Assembly (NCBI GenBank): GCA_020634415.1
Contig: JACKBT010000023.1
Coordinates: 20,615-84,614 of the forward strand
Direction of reading: 5' to 3'
Origin: Ardenticatenaceae bacterium
GTDB taxonomy: Bacteria; Chloroflexota; Anaerolineae; Promineifilales; Promineifilaceae
DNA length: 64,000 bases
Positions 52,046 to 60,928 of the stretch are shown here, piece by piece. The notes under the pieces are model-generated. The model made no database searches. It was not told where the DNA came from and was given only the letters and a program-made list of their open reading frames with translations. Positions within the stretch are counted from its first letter, which is position 1; every line of letters begins with the position of its first letter. The position numbers and the translations under genes were made by a program.

Positions 52046-52939
52046 TCACCGTTCGCCAATCGTTACATCCAGCGTTTGCACTTTACCGCCGCGCAGGATT
52101 TTGATGGGAACGGCCGTTCCCACTCTGTCCCCCGTAAGCTGGCTGAGGAGGTCTTCGTGATGGTGAACGGCCGTATCCGCCACCGCCAAAATCGTATCCC
52201 CCATCGTCAAACCACCATTCTCCGCCGGACTATCCGCCTCCACCGAAACAATCATCAAACCTGATTTTTGGCCCAGTTCGCCGCGCAGGTTTTCGGGCAA
52301 GCGGGCGCGTTGGGTGCTGACACCCAGGTAGCCGCGCTTGACCCGGCCGTGCGCCAACAGCGAATCGGCCACACGCGCCAGGGTGCTGGTGGGGATGGTT
52401 AAGCTTACGCCCTGCGCCAGGTGCGAGGTGTTGAGGCCCACCAGATGACCGCTGGCATTAACCAGTGGCCCGCCTGAAAAACCAGGGTACATCACCACAT
52501 CTGTCTGCAAATAGCGGTCAATTTGGCCGCCGCGCATTGTACGCCAGCCATCACCGAGGGCACTGATGATGCCCAGCGTGGCCTGCACTGTTTTGCCCGG
52601 CCGGCCCAACGCCAGCACGAAGTGGCCTACAGCTACATCTTGTTTGTTGGCTTCGGTAAAGGGGGTGAGGTCGGCAGCCTCAGCTTTGAGGACGGCTAAA
52701 TCGGTAGAGGGGTCGCGGCCCACGAGGGTGGCGGCGACGCTGCGGCCATCGGGCAGGCCAATCTGGATGCCCTCGTCGCGGCTGACGACGTGGTGGGCGG
52801 TGAGGATGGTGCCATCGGCCGACCAGACGATGCCGGTGGCGGGAATGCGGCGGCGGCCTTCGACGCGCACCACGCCAGCGCCAGCATCAGCAACGGTCTG
52901 GGCAAGGGCAGCGGATAAGTCAGTTAGTACGTTGGACAT
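52046..52939 (-). CDS. HtrA/DegP-like serine protease with PDZ domain
   Basis: The 297-residue enzyme has the catalytic triad in LTAHHVVSRDE (His), PSTDLAVLKAE (Asp) and YPGFSGGPLVN (Ser), followed by a PDZ domain (about 205-295, GYLGVSTQRARLPENL and SPAENGGLTMGDTILAV). There is no N-terminal signal or membrane anchor, unlike most HtrA proteins, so it is probably cytoplasmic or truncated. AAGGAGA precedes the ATG. Confidence 0.88.
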   Translation of the reverse strand: MSNVLTDLSAALAQTVADAGAGVVRVEGRRRIPATGIVWSADGTILTAHHVVSRDEGIQIGLPDGRSVAATLVGRDPSTDLAVLKAEAADLTPFTEANKQDVAVGHFVLALGRPGKTVQATLGIISALGDGWRTMRGGQIDRYLQTDVVMYPGFSGGPLVNASGHLVGLNTSHLAQGVSLTIPTSTLARVADSLLAHGRVKRGYLGVSTQRARLPENLRGELGQKSGLMIVSVEADSPAENGGLTMGDTILAVADTAVHHHEDLLSQLTGDRVGTAVPIKILRGGKVQTLDVTIGER

Positions 52940-52956
52940 GGGGGGGTCTCCTTGTT

Positions 52957-52989
52957 AGATTGGGTCAATCTTGAAGATTGACCCAATCT
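52957..52989. repeat. AGATTGGGTCAATCTT perfect hairpin
   Basis: Exact 16-bp arms 52957-52972 and 52974-52989 with a one-base centre, just upstream of the htrA-type start. A separate 13-bp hairpin GTGCGGCGTGATG (53005-53017, 53032-53044) follows. Confidence 0.75.
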
Positions 52990-53138
52990 CCAGTTCGTGT
53001 GATAGTGCGGCGTGATGTGTGGCAGGGTACGCATCACGCCGCACGGGTCACTTGTATGGTGGGTATTGTAGGGGAATGGAGGGGGCGGGGAATCGGCCGT
53101 TTTGGGGGGCACAACCTGGAAGAATGGGTAGGCGTCGG

Positions 53139-53177
53139 TTATCGGTAATCGGTGAACCGTCATCCGATTACCGATAA
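53139..53177. repeat. TTATCGGTAATCGG hairpin
   Basis: Exact 14-bp arms 53139-53152 and 53164-53177. It lies after the response-regulator gene and is related to 51973-52008. Confidence 0.7.
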
Positions 53178-53181
53178 CGGA

Positions 53182-53811
53182 TTACAGCAAGATGAGGCCG
53201 AGGCGGGTGGCGCGGACGACGGCTTCGGTGCGGCTTTGGGCGTGAAGTTTGCCCATGATGGCGTTGACGTGGAATTTGATGGTGTGTTCGCTGATGCCTA
53301 GTTCGATGGCGATGGCTTTGTTGGTCAGGCCTTCGGCCAGACGTTGCAGCACTTCTAGCTCGCGGGGGGTAAGGGGTTCGTCGAGGGTAAGATCGTCATC
53401 GTCGGTGTTGGTGGCGGGGAGGAGGGCCTTAGCGAGGCGGGGTTCGATGGCGAGGAGGCCGTTGGCGACGGCGCGGGCGGCGGCAATGAGTTTGTCGGTG
53501 TCCATGTCACGCAGAAGGATGCCGCGCAGGTTGTGATGGTAAACGGCCGTTGCCTGCTCCTCATCGGCTAATAACACCACAACCGGGGCGGGCAAATCGG
53601 GCCAATCCAGCACCACATCGGCCGGGTCCCAGCCCATGTCCCAGATAATGACATCGGGCAGGGCGAGGAGGTCGGGGGAGAAATCGGCCGTTAAGGCCAC
53701 ACTGCTCATCTGCCCCACCACTTCACAATCGGGCACGTCGGCCAGCAGCGCGGCCAACCCCGCCCTGGCTAGCGGATCATCGGCGATGAGCAGAAGGTGT
53801 AAGGGAGTCAT
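53182..53811 (-). CDS. LuxR-family response regulator
   Basis: The 209-residue protein has a receiver-like N-terminal domain (LLLIADDPLARAGL, VIIWDMGWD with the putative phosphoacceptor Asp) and a C-terminal LuxR HTH: LTPRELEVLQRLAEGLTNKA and SEHTIKFHVNAIMGKL. The start is at 53811; the extra 91 residues of the longer frame have no ribosome-binding site and no domain. No histidine kinase is adjacent. Confidence 0.85.
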   Translation of the reverse strand: MTPLHLLLIADDPLARAGLAALLADVPDCEVVGQMSSVALTADFSPDLLALPDVIIWDMGWDPADVVLDWPDLPAPVVVLLADEEQATAVYHHNLRGILLRDMDTDKLIAAARAVANGLLAIEPRLAKALLPATNTDDDDLTLDEPLTPRELEVLQRLAEGLTNKAIAIELGISEHTIKFHVNAIMGKLHAQSRTEAVVRATRLGLILL

Positions 53812-54018
53812 GGAGGGAGAGTATAACGGTTGTCTATGAATCTGGTTAGATTGGATGTAAGTGGTGTAAGTTCTTGTAAGGTGCAAGGCACGGCCCAGTA
53901 AGACTGGCTTGGGTAAGTCATGATGAGCAGTGCCACGCACCGGACAAATTTTCGTTTTACGTTTCACGCTTTCCTGGCTATCATTCCCCTCCATTCTGTC
54001 TACAAAAAGGTACCAACT

Positions 54019-55287
54019 ATGAACACCCCCATTATTTCCGAATCGGCCCGCCAACGTATTACGATGACGCTGTTTGCCTCGCAAAGCTTGTACTCGGCGG
54101 CGACGATTATGACGTTTACACTGCTGCCGATTGTGGCCTCTGATTTAGGCGGCAGTGACAGTCTGGCTGGGTTTCCCTCGACGGCGACGCTGATTGGCAA
54201 GGCGGCTTCGGCCTATTTTGTGGGCTGGCTGATGGATAAGGTGGGGCGGCGTATTGGGCTGTCGCTGGGCAGTGGCTTGGGGCTGTTGGGGGCTTTGTTA
54301 GCGGCCGTTTCCATCATCTATGGCTCATTTATTGGGCTGATTTTGAGTATGCTGCTGTTGGGTATGGGGCGTGGGGCGATTGATCTGGGCCGTTTTGCGG
54401 CGGCGGAGGTGTATACGGAGGATCGGCGGGCGCAGGTGATTGGGTTGGTGGTGTTTGGCGGCACGGTGGGGGCCATTGGCGGGCCGCTGCTGGTTCCCTA
54501 CACGGGCAATCTGGTCGAGCAGATGGGCCTGAGCCGTTTTACCGGCCCTTATTTTATGGCGGCGATTTTTCTGCTGATGGGGTTGGTGCTTTTGTTTGCT
54601 TTTTTGCGCCCCGACCCGCTGCAAATCGGCCGTTTGTTGATGGCGCAGCAGGAAGCAGAGGGCAAGGTGGAGAAGGCGCGGCCGCAACGGCCGTTACGCG
54701 AGATTTTTGCTAACGGCCGTGTGCAGGTGGCCGTGGCTTCCATGACCATCGGCCAGTTGGTGATGACCATGCTCATGACCATCACGCCCCTCTACATGAA
54801 CCATCATGATCATGGCGAGGGGGCTATATCGGGGGTCATCATGGCCCATACCATCGGCATGTTTGGCTTGTCGGGGGTGACGGGTTGGCTGGCCGACCGC
54901 TTTGGCCGTATGGCCGTTATCGTGGGCGGCGGGGTTATTTTGCTCATCTCCAGTGTGATGGCTCCGGCCGTAACAGGCGCAGTCCCGCTGGGTATTGCCC
55001 TGTTTTTGCTTGGTTTAGGCTGGAATTTCTGCTTTGTGGGCGGGTCGTCGCTGTTGACGGATGCCTTACGCGCCAATGAGCGCAGCCAGATTCAGGGGGC
55101 CAGCGATACGATGGTTTCGTTGGCCTCTGGTCTGGGCAATGTCAGCACCGGCTTTCTTTTTGCGCAGTGGGGCATCATTGCCAATGGCAGTGTGGGGTTG
55201 GTTTTGGCGCTGCTGCTGTTAACGGCCGTTGTCTGGCAGCGCAAAGGGGCCACTGTGGCTTATGAAAATTTGAAAAGCGGCGATTGA
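54019..55287 (+). CDS. MFS transporter
   Basis: The 422-residue protein has twelve hydrophobic helices, the MFS loop motif GWLMDKVGRRIGL after helix 2 and WLADRFGRMAVI in the second half. The start is the ATG at 54019 with AAAAAGG 8 bp upstream. The likely substrate is a drug or metabolite; it does not match a specific sugar family. The stop abuts the stop of the converging gene exactly (TGA at 55285-55287, TAA on the other strand at 55288-55290). Confidence 0.85.
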   Translation: MNTPIISESARQRITMTLFASQSLYSAATIMTFTLLPIVASDLGGSDSLAGFPSTATLIGKAASAYFVGWLMDKVGRRIGLSLGSGLGLLGALLAAVSIIYGSFIGLILSMLLLGMGRGAIDLGRFAAAEVYTEDRRAQVIGLVVFGGTVGAIGGPLLVPYTGNLVEQMGLSRFTGPYFMAAIFLLMGLVLLFAFLRPDPLQIGRLLMAQQEAEGKVEKARPQRPLREIFANGRVQVAVASMTIGQLVMTMLMTITPLYMNHHDHGEGAISGVIMAHTIGMFGLSGVTGWLADRFGRMAVIVGGGVILLISSVMAPAVTGAVPLGIALFLLGLGWNFCFVGGSSLLTDALRANERSQIQGASDTMVSLASGLGNVSTGFLFAQWGIIANGSVGLVLALLLLTAVVWQRKGATVAYENLKSGD

Positions 55288-56229
55288 TTACAAACAAGAA
55301 TCGCTTTCTTCAAGCCGCAGTTCATAATTGGCTGCATTGCCATCCACTTCCCAGATATAGATGGAATAGAGTCCTGTCGCGGGCAGTGGGTAGGTGATGG
55401 TGCGGGGTTGGCCGGGGGTTGTGCCAATGGAATTGGCGACCTCGTTGGCGTTCACATCATACAGCCGCAGCCTAAAGTTGGCGGTGGGGGAGAGGGGCAG
55501 CACACAGATGCGGGCCAGGTTGCCACTGCTGCCGGAGAAGTGCCAGAAGTGGCTGGTATCTTCCGCCAAGAATACATTACGAGCCGTGCCATATCCAATG
55601 ATGTCTTGAAAATCTATATTGTCGGCATTGCTGTCTAACACCATCATGGCGTAGTCGGCATCAGCCTGGTTGGCGGTGAACAGGTAGATGCTGTATGTGC
55701 CAGCAGCCAGATTAAGGCCAACGATTTCCTCGATGTCTCCGGCGGCGTGGTTGTTTTGTTCGGAAACCACATTGCCATTGCTGTTACGCACGGAGATGAC
55801 CATATCGGCAGCGGCTTCGGCCCCCACTTGAATGTCTATGAAATCATTCTGGGGCAGGACGAAGGTCCAACTGTGGATTTGGTTGTTGGGCACGGAGGCG
55901 GCCACCAATGTTTGGGTGATGACTGTGCCCTGGAGGATGACGGGAATAGCGGTGGCGGTGGGGGTGCTGGTGCTGGTGGCGGTGGGTGTGCTGGTGGGCG
56001 TGCTGGTACTGGTGGCGGTGGGTGTGCTGGTGGGCGTGGCGGTGTTGGTGGGGGTTGGTGTCAGGGTGGGTTGTTTGATGATGAGGGGAAAGAAGTTGGG
56101 GGTGAGGATGGGTTCACCGCCAGCTTCGGTGTTTTGTTGTTGCAGGAGGAGCAGGGTGGCAGCGATGATGGCTAAGAGGGTGGTTAGTTTTACGGCCGTT
56201 TTCCAATTCATAACAAGCTTGCGCCACAT
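55288..56229 (-). CDS. Secreted protein with Thr/Pro linker and PPC-like domains
   Basis: The 313-residue protein has an N-terminal signal helix (LTTLLAIIAATLLLL), a TPTPTNTATPTSTPT linker at about 55-95 and two beta-rich modules of pre-peptidase C-terminal type (HSWTFVLPQNDFIDI, YSIYLFTANQADADYAM; FWHFSGSSGN, YSIYIWEVDGNAANYEL). Such proteins are anchored or exported. It is a paralogue of the gene at 56247. I start it at 56229 behind AAGG. The tandem codes for the linker are low complexity. Confidence 0.75.
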   Translation of the reverse strand: MWRKLVMNWKTAVKLTTLLAIIAATLLLLQQQNTEAGGEPILTPNFFPLIIKQPTLTPTPTNTATPTSTPTATSTSTPTSTPTATSTSTPTATAIPVILQGTVITQTLVAASVPNNQIHSWTFVLPQNDFIDIQVGAEAAADMVISVRNSNGNVVSEQNNHAAGDIEEIVGLNLAAGTYSIYLFTANQADADYAMMVLDSNADNIDFQDIIGYGTARNVFLAEDTSHFWHFSGSSGNLARICVLPLSPTANFRLRLYDVNANEVANSIGTTPGQPRTITYPLPATGLYSIYIWEVDGNAANYELRLEESDSCL

Positions 56230-56246
56230 GGTACACATCCTTTTGA

Positions 56247-57845
56247 CTAACTCTCAATCAATGTCAGTTCATAACTCCCCGCTCCAAAATCCCACTCGCC
56301 TACCCGAATGGAGTATAAACCATCTTCGGGCAATGTAAATTCGAGTACTTCGGTGACACCATCACCCCCACTGCTAATGAAGGGATTGCTAATGCGATTC
56401 GCATCGGGGCCGTAGAGTTCCAGGAAAACGTTGGTGGTGTCGTCGGGATCAACAGTTATGGTAATCTGATCACCAGTATTGCCAGCAAAATGCCAGAAAT
56501 GCTCACTGACCGGAGGCAGATTGACCACTTCGTCCGCGCCATAGGCAATGACGGGTTGGAAAATGAAGTTGAGCGAATCGGCGTACAGCAGCATAAGGGC
56601 ATAGTCGGCGGGGCTGCCGTCTTGTGTTTGCACGTAGATGAGGTAAGGGCCAGCCGTGTTTAGCTCAAATTGGCCGATGACGGCGGGGGAGTTGGGGCCG
56701 GTATTGTCTTCGGCGAGGATGGTTCTTTCTTCATCCACAATGGAGATGAGGAGATCGGTGCTGCTGGCGGTGGTAACGGCCGTTATCGTCACCACCTCAC
56801 TGCCATCTATGATAAACGGCCAGGCATGAATCTCATTTTGGCCCAAAACATTTTTAGACAGCGACATCGCCTCAATCTCTTCCTGAATCGTTATCCGGGC
56901 ATCGCCGCCGGGTGTAGGGGTCGGTGTCGCCGTCATATTCGGATCGGGTGTGATTGTTGGTGTGGGTGTATTCGTCGGCACAGCGGGGTCTAGCGTGGCT
57001 GTCGGTTCACTCGTGCCATTCTCTGTCCCCCCCGGCGTGATCGTCACCGTGGCGGTAATATCTCCGCCTGGGGTTAGCGTCGCTGTCACCACCTTCGTTG
57101 GCTCCAACTGCGGCGTTGCCGAGGGCAGGGCGATAGTCAGCGTTGGGGTTGGCTGCGTTTCTTCGCCAGGTGTGGGCTGCGTCGTGGGCGTGATGATTGG
57201 CTCTTCTACAGCCACCGTCGCCGGGGGTATGGTGATGGTGATCGTTTCGGTGGGTGTCATCACAACTCCCGGCGTGGCCTCACTCGTCACAGTCGGTATG
57301 CCTCCGGTGGTAGTCACAGGCGTACCGACGGCAGCCACTTCAATCCCCGCTAAGAAAGGTGTCAGCGTCACCTGGGTAATGGGGCTGGGGCTGACAATGC
57401 GGTTCACTTGCAGATACCAGATGTCCTCGACAACGGCGCGTTTGCCGCAGCCAACGGGGCCGCGCCACAACAGCCAATGACCTTCGACGGTCATGGTCAG
57501 GCCATCGGGCAGCAGGCGGCGCAGTTCGGCATCAAAGCCGCCCGCCAGCACCACATCTTCACCGGAAGCCAGTTCCCAGGTGGCCGGTAAGGGGTGGGGA
57601 TCGGATTCGCAAATGAGTTTGGGCCGCCGATAATATTGCCCGGTTAGCTGGATGAGGGCGTTTTGGCTGGCTTCGGGGGTGGCTAACAAATCAGCAATTT
57701 CCAGGGGTGTAGGCTGGCTGCTGGTGAGGGGTAAGGGGGTAACGGCCGCTTCTGTGGGAAAGGGCGTGGGGGTTCCGGGAATGGCCGTTTCACAAGCCAC
57801 CAGCACCAGAACCAGAAAAATCCAAAAAATCCGCAACCGCTGCAT
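56247..57845 (-). CDS. Lipoprotein with Thr/Pro linker and PPC-like domains
   Basis: The 532-residue protein has a lipobox (LVLVLVAC, cysteine at residue 18), so LspA should process it. After a first unknown domain (about 40-150, with TGQYYRRPKLICESDP), a long Thr/Pro-rich linker (about 160-310) follows, then PPC-like beta modules with HAWPFIIDGSEVVTI, YLIYVQTQDGSPADYALML and FWHFAGNTGDQITITV. It is a relative of the downstream gene at 55288, 17 bp away, so the two are probably an operon for the cell surface. Confidence 0.78.
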   Translation of the reverse strand: MQRLRIFWIFLVLVLVACETAIPGTPTPFPTEAAVTPLPLTSSQPTPLEIADLLATPEASQNALIQLTGQYYRRPKLICESDPHPLPATWELASGEDVVLAGGFDAELRRLLPDGLTMTVEGHWLLWRGPVGCGKRAVVEDIWYLQVNRIVSPSPITQVTLTPFLAGIEVAAVGTPVTTTGGIPTVTSEATPGVVMTPTETITITIPPATVAVEEPIITPTTQPTPGEETQPTPTLTIALPSATPQLEPTKVVTATLTPGGDITATVTITPGGTENGTSEPTATLDPAVPTNTPTPTITPDPNMTATPTPTPGGDARITIQEEIEAMSLSKNVLGQNEIHAWPFIIDGSEVVTITAVTTASSTDLLISIVDEERTILAEDNTGPNSPAVIGQFELNTAGPYLIYVQTQDGSPADYALMLLYADSLNFIFQPVIAYGADEVVNLPPVSEHFWHFAGNTGDQITITVDPDDTTNVFLELYGPDANRISNPFISSGGDGVTEVLEFTLPEDGLYSIRVGEWDFGAGSYELTLIES

Positions 57846-57910
57846 GATGTGTATTATCCCACTAAGCCAGTTAGAATACCAAATGAGGCGCGATGGAATG
57901 AGGGGGGAAT

Positions 57911-57985
57911 GAGATTGGGAGATTGGAGACTAGAGATTGGAGACTAGAGATTGTTTAGTCTCCAGCCCCTAGTCTCCAGTCTCTC
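57911..57985. repeat. GGAGACTGGAGATTGG-family hairpin repeat
   Basis: GAGATTGGGAGATTGGAGAC and GTCTCCAGCCCCTAGTCTCC are the two arms, around GTTTA. It lies just upstream of the HD-domain gene and creates an artefactual longer frame from 57951. Confidence 0.8.
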
Positions 57986-57992
57986 GCCAAGA

Positions 57993-58970
57993 ATGATGAA
58001 TTACCAAGATAAAGTTTACGGCTCCGTCACGATTGATGAGCCGATTTTGTGGAAAGTGATGGAATCGGGGGCGATGGAGCGGCTGAAGGGGGTGCTGCAG
58101 CACGGCATCACCGGACTCATCGGCATTACAGCACCGGTGAGCCGCTTTGAACATTCGGTGGGGGCGATGCTGCTAGTGCGCCGTCTGGGGGCATCGCTGG
58201 CAGAGCAAATTGCCGCGCTGCTGCATGATGTGAGCCACACGGCGTTTAGCCATGTGATTGATTATGTCTTTGATGGGCATGACAGCCAGAGCTATCACGA
58301 TGAGCAAAAAGAAGCCTATATCGCCCGCACCGACCTGCCCCTGCTCTTGTCGCGTTATGGTTATAGCTGGCCGCAGTTGGTGCAGGAGGAGCATTTTCCG
58401 CTGCTGGAACAGCCTGCGCCGCGCCTGTGTGCCGACCGATTGGACTATTTTTTGCGGGATAGTCTGGATTTGGGGCTGGCGACGGCGGTGGAGGTTGCTT
58501 TTGCCCTTGAGCATTTGGTGGTGGCAAACGGCCGTATCGCCACCAACTCCCTGCAAGCCGCCCAATGGCTGGCCTACACCTACATCCAGGCCGATGATGC
58601 CAGTTGGGCCAACTTCCGCGAAGTGGGACTGTATGAGTTGACGGCCCAGGCCATCAAGCGCGGGCTGGCGGTGGGCGCGATGCGCCAGGCCGACATCTGG
58701 CGCACCGACCAGCCCGTGTGGGACAAGCTAAACGCCCATCCCGATGCGGAATTGCAAGCTCTGCTGCGGCAGGTTTCGCCCCAAACAGAGTTTGTGTGGG
58801 ATGAAGCGAATCCGACGTTTTGGGTCAGCACCAAGATTCGTTCGATTGATCCCGATGTGGTGGTGGGGGGAGAGTTACGGCCGTTATCCAGCCTTGACCC
58901 CGACTTTGCCCAGCACCGCGCCGACTACCACCAGCGCAAAGCTGGCAAATGGCCGATACGGGTGATGTAG
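57993..58970 (+). CDS. HD-domain hydrolase
   Basis: The 325-residue protein has VSRFEHSVGAMLL and ALLHDVSHTAFSHVID (H...HD...), the HD phosphohydrolase metal ligands, and CADRLDYFLRDSLDLG downstream (later D). This is like dNTPase or small HD enzymes. Start 57993 (or 57996); the longer frame includes the hairpin repeat. The TAG stop at 58968-58970 lies in the arm of the hairpin that follows. Confidence 0.85.
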   Translation: MMNYQDKVYGSVTIDEPILWKVMESGAMERLKGVLQHGITGLIGITAPVSRFEHSVGAMLLVRRLGASLAEQIAALLHDVSHTAFSHVIDYVFDGHDSQSYHDEQKEAYIARTDLPLLLSRYGYSWPQLVQEEHFPLLEQPAPRLCADRLDYFLRDSLDLGLATAVEVAFALEHLVVANGRIATNSLQAAQWLAYTYIQADDASWANFREVGLYELTAQAIKRGLAVGAMRQADIWRTDQPVWDKLNAHPDAELQALLRQVSPQTEFVWDEANPTFWVSTKIRSIDPDVVVGGELRPLSSLDPDFAQHRADYHQRKAGKWPIRVM

Positions 58971-59021
58971 GCGCGGTATCCTTACCGCGTCTTCCAGAAC
59001 GCGGTAAGAAACCGCGCCTAC
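58967..59021. repeat. GTAGGCGCGGT hairpin sharing both neighbours' stop codons
   Basis: GTAGGCGCGGT (58967-58977) and ACCGCGCCTAC (59011-59021) are exact, with TACCGCGT/ACGCGGTA inside. The TAG at 58968-58970 ends the HD gene and the complementary CTA at 59018-59020 ends the amidase on the other strand. Confidence 0.85.
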
Positions 59022-60625
59022 GACAAAAATTGGGGAGCGCGGCGGGCTTGCGTGGCCTGCTCAAAGGCATAGGCCAGGCGGATGAGGGTTGGTTCGCTGT
59101 AGGCGCGGCCCATGAAGGTGAGACCGACGGGCAGTGCACCCACAAAGCCCGCAGGGACGGTAATGAGCGGGTAGCCAACTCTGGCGGCTGGCGAAGAGCT
59201 GCCAATGTGGCCTTTGTCACCCGTCTCGTAATTGGTCTGCCAAGCGGGGCCGCCAGTGGGGGCAATCAGTGCATCCAATTGATAGGCATCCATCACAGCA
59301 TCAATCCCATCACGCCCGCCCAGCCGTTGGCTGGTGGCTAAGGCCGTGAGATAGGCTTCTTCGGTGAGGGGGCCTTTGGCCTGGGCCAGTTCAAAGATTT
59401 CCTGGCCGAAGTGGGGCATTTCGGCCTCGGCATTGGCCAGGTTGTAGGCGATGAGATCGGCCAGGGTGCGGGGGATGGTGCGCTCTTGTTCATATCGTTC
59501 GTCAGCCACTCGTGTAGCCAGATAGTCGGCAATATCGGCTTTGAACTCGTACAGCAGCACCTCGAATTCGCTTTCGCGGTCATCGCGCATGGCTTGCATG
59601 GTGGGGATGTCGGCGGGGTCTACGATGATGGCTCCGGCTTGCTGCATGGCGGCGATGCTGGTCTCGATGACGTGTGCCAGTTCCGCTTCTAATTCGGTGT
59701 AACCATCGCGCACGATGCCGATGCGGGCGCCTTTGAGGCCGTTGGGGTCGAGGTATGGGGTGTAGTCGGTGAGGGCGTGGGGGGTAGAGACGGCCGTTGC
59801 CCCATCACGTGCATCCACCCCTGTTAAAAAGCCCAACAGCAGAGCCGCATCGGCCACGGTGCGTGTCATCGGCCCCACTGTGTCTTGCGAATGGGCGATG
59901 GGGATCACGCCGGCGCGGCTGGTTAAGCCGACCGTTGGTTTGAGGCCCACTATGCCATTCTGGTGCGCGGGGCAGACAATCGAGCCGTCCGTCTCGGTGC
60001 CAAGCGCAGCAGCGGCCAAATTGGCGGCGATGGCTACGCCGGAGCCGGAGCTAGAGCCGCACGGATTGCGATCCAGCACGTAGGGGTTGCGTGTTTGCCC
60101 GCCGCGCCCGCTCCAACCGCTGGCGGAGCGTATGGAGCGGAAGTTGGCCCATTCGCTGAGGTTGGTTTTGCCCAGAATAATCGCGCCAGCTTCGCGCAGT
60201 TTTTGGGCTACGGTGGCATCTTGGGTGGGGCGTGAGCCGATGAGGGCGAGGGAGCCAGCGGTGGTATGGAGGGTGTCAGCCGTGTCAATGTTGTCTTTGA
60301 GCAGGATGGGAATGCCGTGCAACGGGCTGCGCGGGCCGGACTGGGCGCGTTCTTCGTCCAGGGCTTGGGCAATGCTCATGGCATCGAGGTTGATTTCGAT
60401 GACGGAGTTGAGGGTGGGGCCATTGCGATCAATGGCTTCAATTTGGGCCAGATAGTGGGCCACGACTTCCCGTGCTGAGATGTGGCCGGCGCTCATGGCG
60501 TTTTGCAGATCGTGTAGGGTGATTTCGTGTAAGTTGGTCATGGTTTTGTCTCCTCTGGTGCAGGCGGATAGGGCTGTGGTGAGGGTAACGGCCGTTGCCT
60601 GTTGCAAAAAAGCCCGCCTGTTCAT
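59018..60625 (-). CDS. Amidase (amidase-signature family), exported
   Basis: The 535-residue protein has the amidase-signature triad: LLKDNIDTADT (Lys), GSSSGSGVAIAANLAA (Ser pair), and DGSIVCPAHQNGIVGLKPT. The N-terminus MNRRAFLQQATAVTLTTALSAC has both a Tat-like RR motif and a lipobox LSAC, so it is probably a Tat-exported lipoprotein. Substrate amides unknown. Its stop is in a hairpin repeat. Confidence 0.88.
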   Translation of the reverse strand: MNRRAFLQQATAVTLTTALSACTRGDKTMTNLHEITLHDLQNAMSAGHISAREVVAHYLAQIEAIDRNGPTLNSVIEINLDAMSIAQALDEERAQSGPRSPLHGIPILLKDNIDTADTLHTTAGSLALIGSRPTQDATVAQKLREAGAIILGKTNLSEWANFRSIRSASGWSGRGGQTRNPYVLDRNPCGSSSGSGVAIAANLAAAALGTETDGSIVCPAHQNGIVGLKPTVGLTSRAGVIPIAHSQDTVGPMTRTVADAALLLGFLTGVDARDGATAVSTPHALTDYTPYLDPNGLKGARIGIVRDGYTELEAELAHVIETSIAAMQQAGAIIVDPADIPTMQAMRDDRESEFEVLLYEFKADIADYLATRVADERYEQERTIPRTLADLIAYNLANAEAEMPHFGQEIFELAQAKGPLTEEAYLTALATSQRLGGRDGIDAVMDAYQLDALIAPTGGPAWQTNYETGDKGHIGSSSPAARVGYPLITVPAGFVGALPVGLTFMGRAYSEPTLIRLAYAFEQATQARRAPQFLS

Positions 60626-60928
60626 GTTACGAACTAGACAGTGGCGTTTTTTGAGTTTTCCAGAGTAGGGCGATTTTCAAAATCGCCCCACATGCCAGAG
60701 AGAACCATAAAATTCGCCAGATTCCAGTTACGAATTGTAACGGGGATTTGTAGGGGGGCGAATGAATTCGCGGCAACGACTACGAAGTCGGCCTACGCCG
60801 ACTCTGATTATGATTTGAGACCATTTCTACTGCCTGATACAATCTCACTATTGAGCGATAACAATAGATGACAGGCACAGACCTCCGAGGTTTTGAAAAC
60901 CTCGGAGGTCTCTCACGAGGTAATTTAG
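60626..60928. other. Hairpin-rich interval between divergent genes
   Basis: No gene seen. It holds GGGCGATTTT/AAAATCGCCC (60668-60688), a half copy of the CAACGACTAC element (60773-60802) and a perfect GACCTCCGAGGTTTT hairpin (60880-60910, 15-bp arms, one-base centre). Confidence 0.6.
60880..60910. repeat. Perfect 15-bp hairpin GACCTCCGAGGTTTT
   Basis: Arms 60880-60894 and 60896-60910 with a single G centre. It lies 18 bp upstream of the SDR gene start; no T run is on the coding strand after it. Confidence 0.75.

Noticed and set aside
53182..54084. Longer 300-residue reading of the LuxR-type regulator
   Set aside because: The extra 91 N-terminal codons cross the promoter region of the divergent MFS gene and contain no domain.
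19900..57985. CRISPR array from repeated GGAGACTGGAGATTGG units
   Set aside because: Copies are inverted, scattered over 40 kb, with no regular spacer, no leader and no cas genes in the window.
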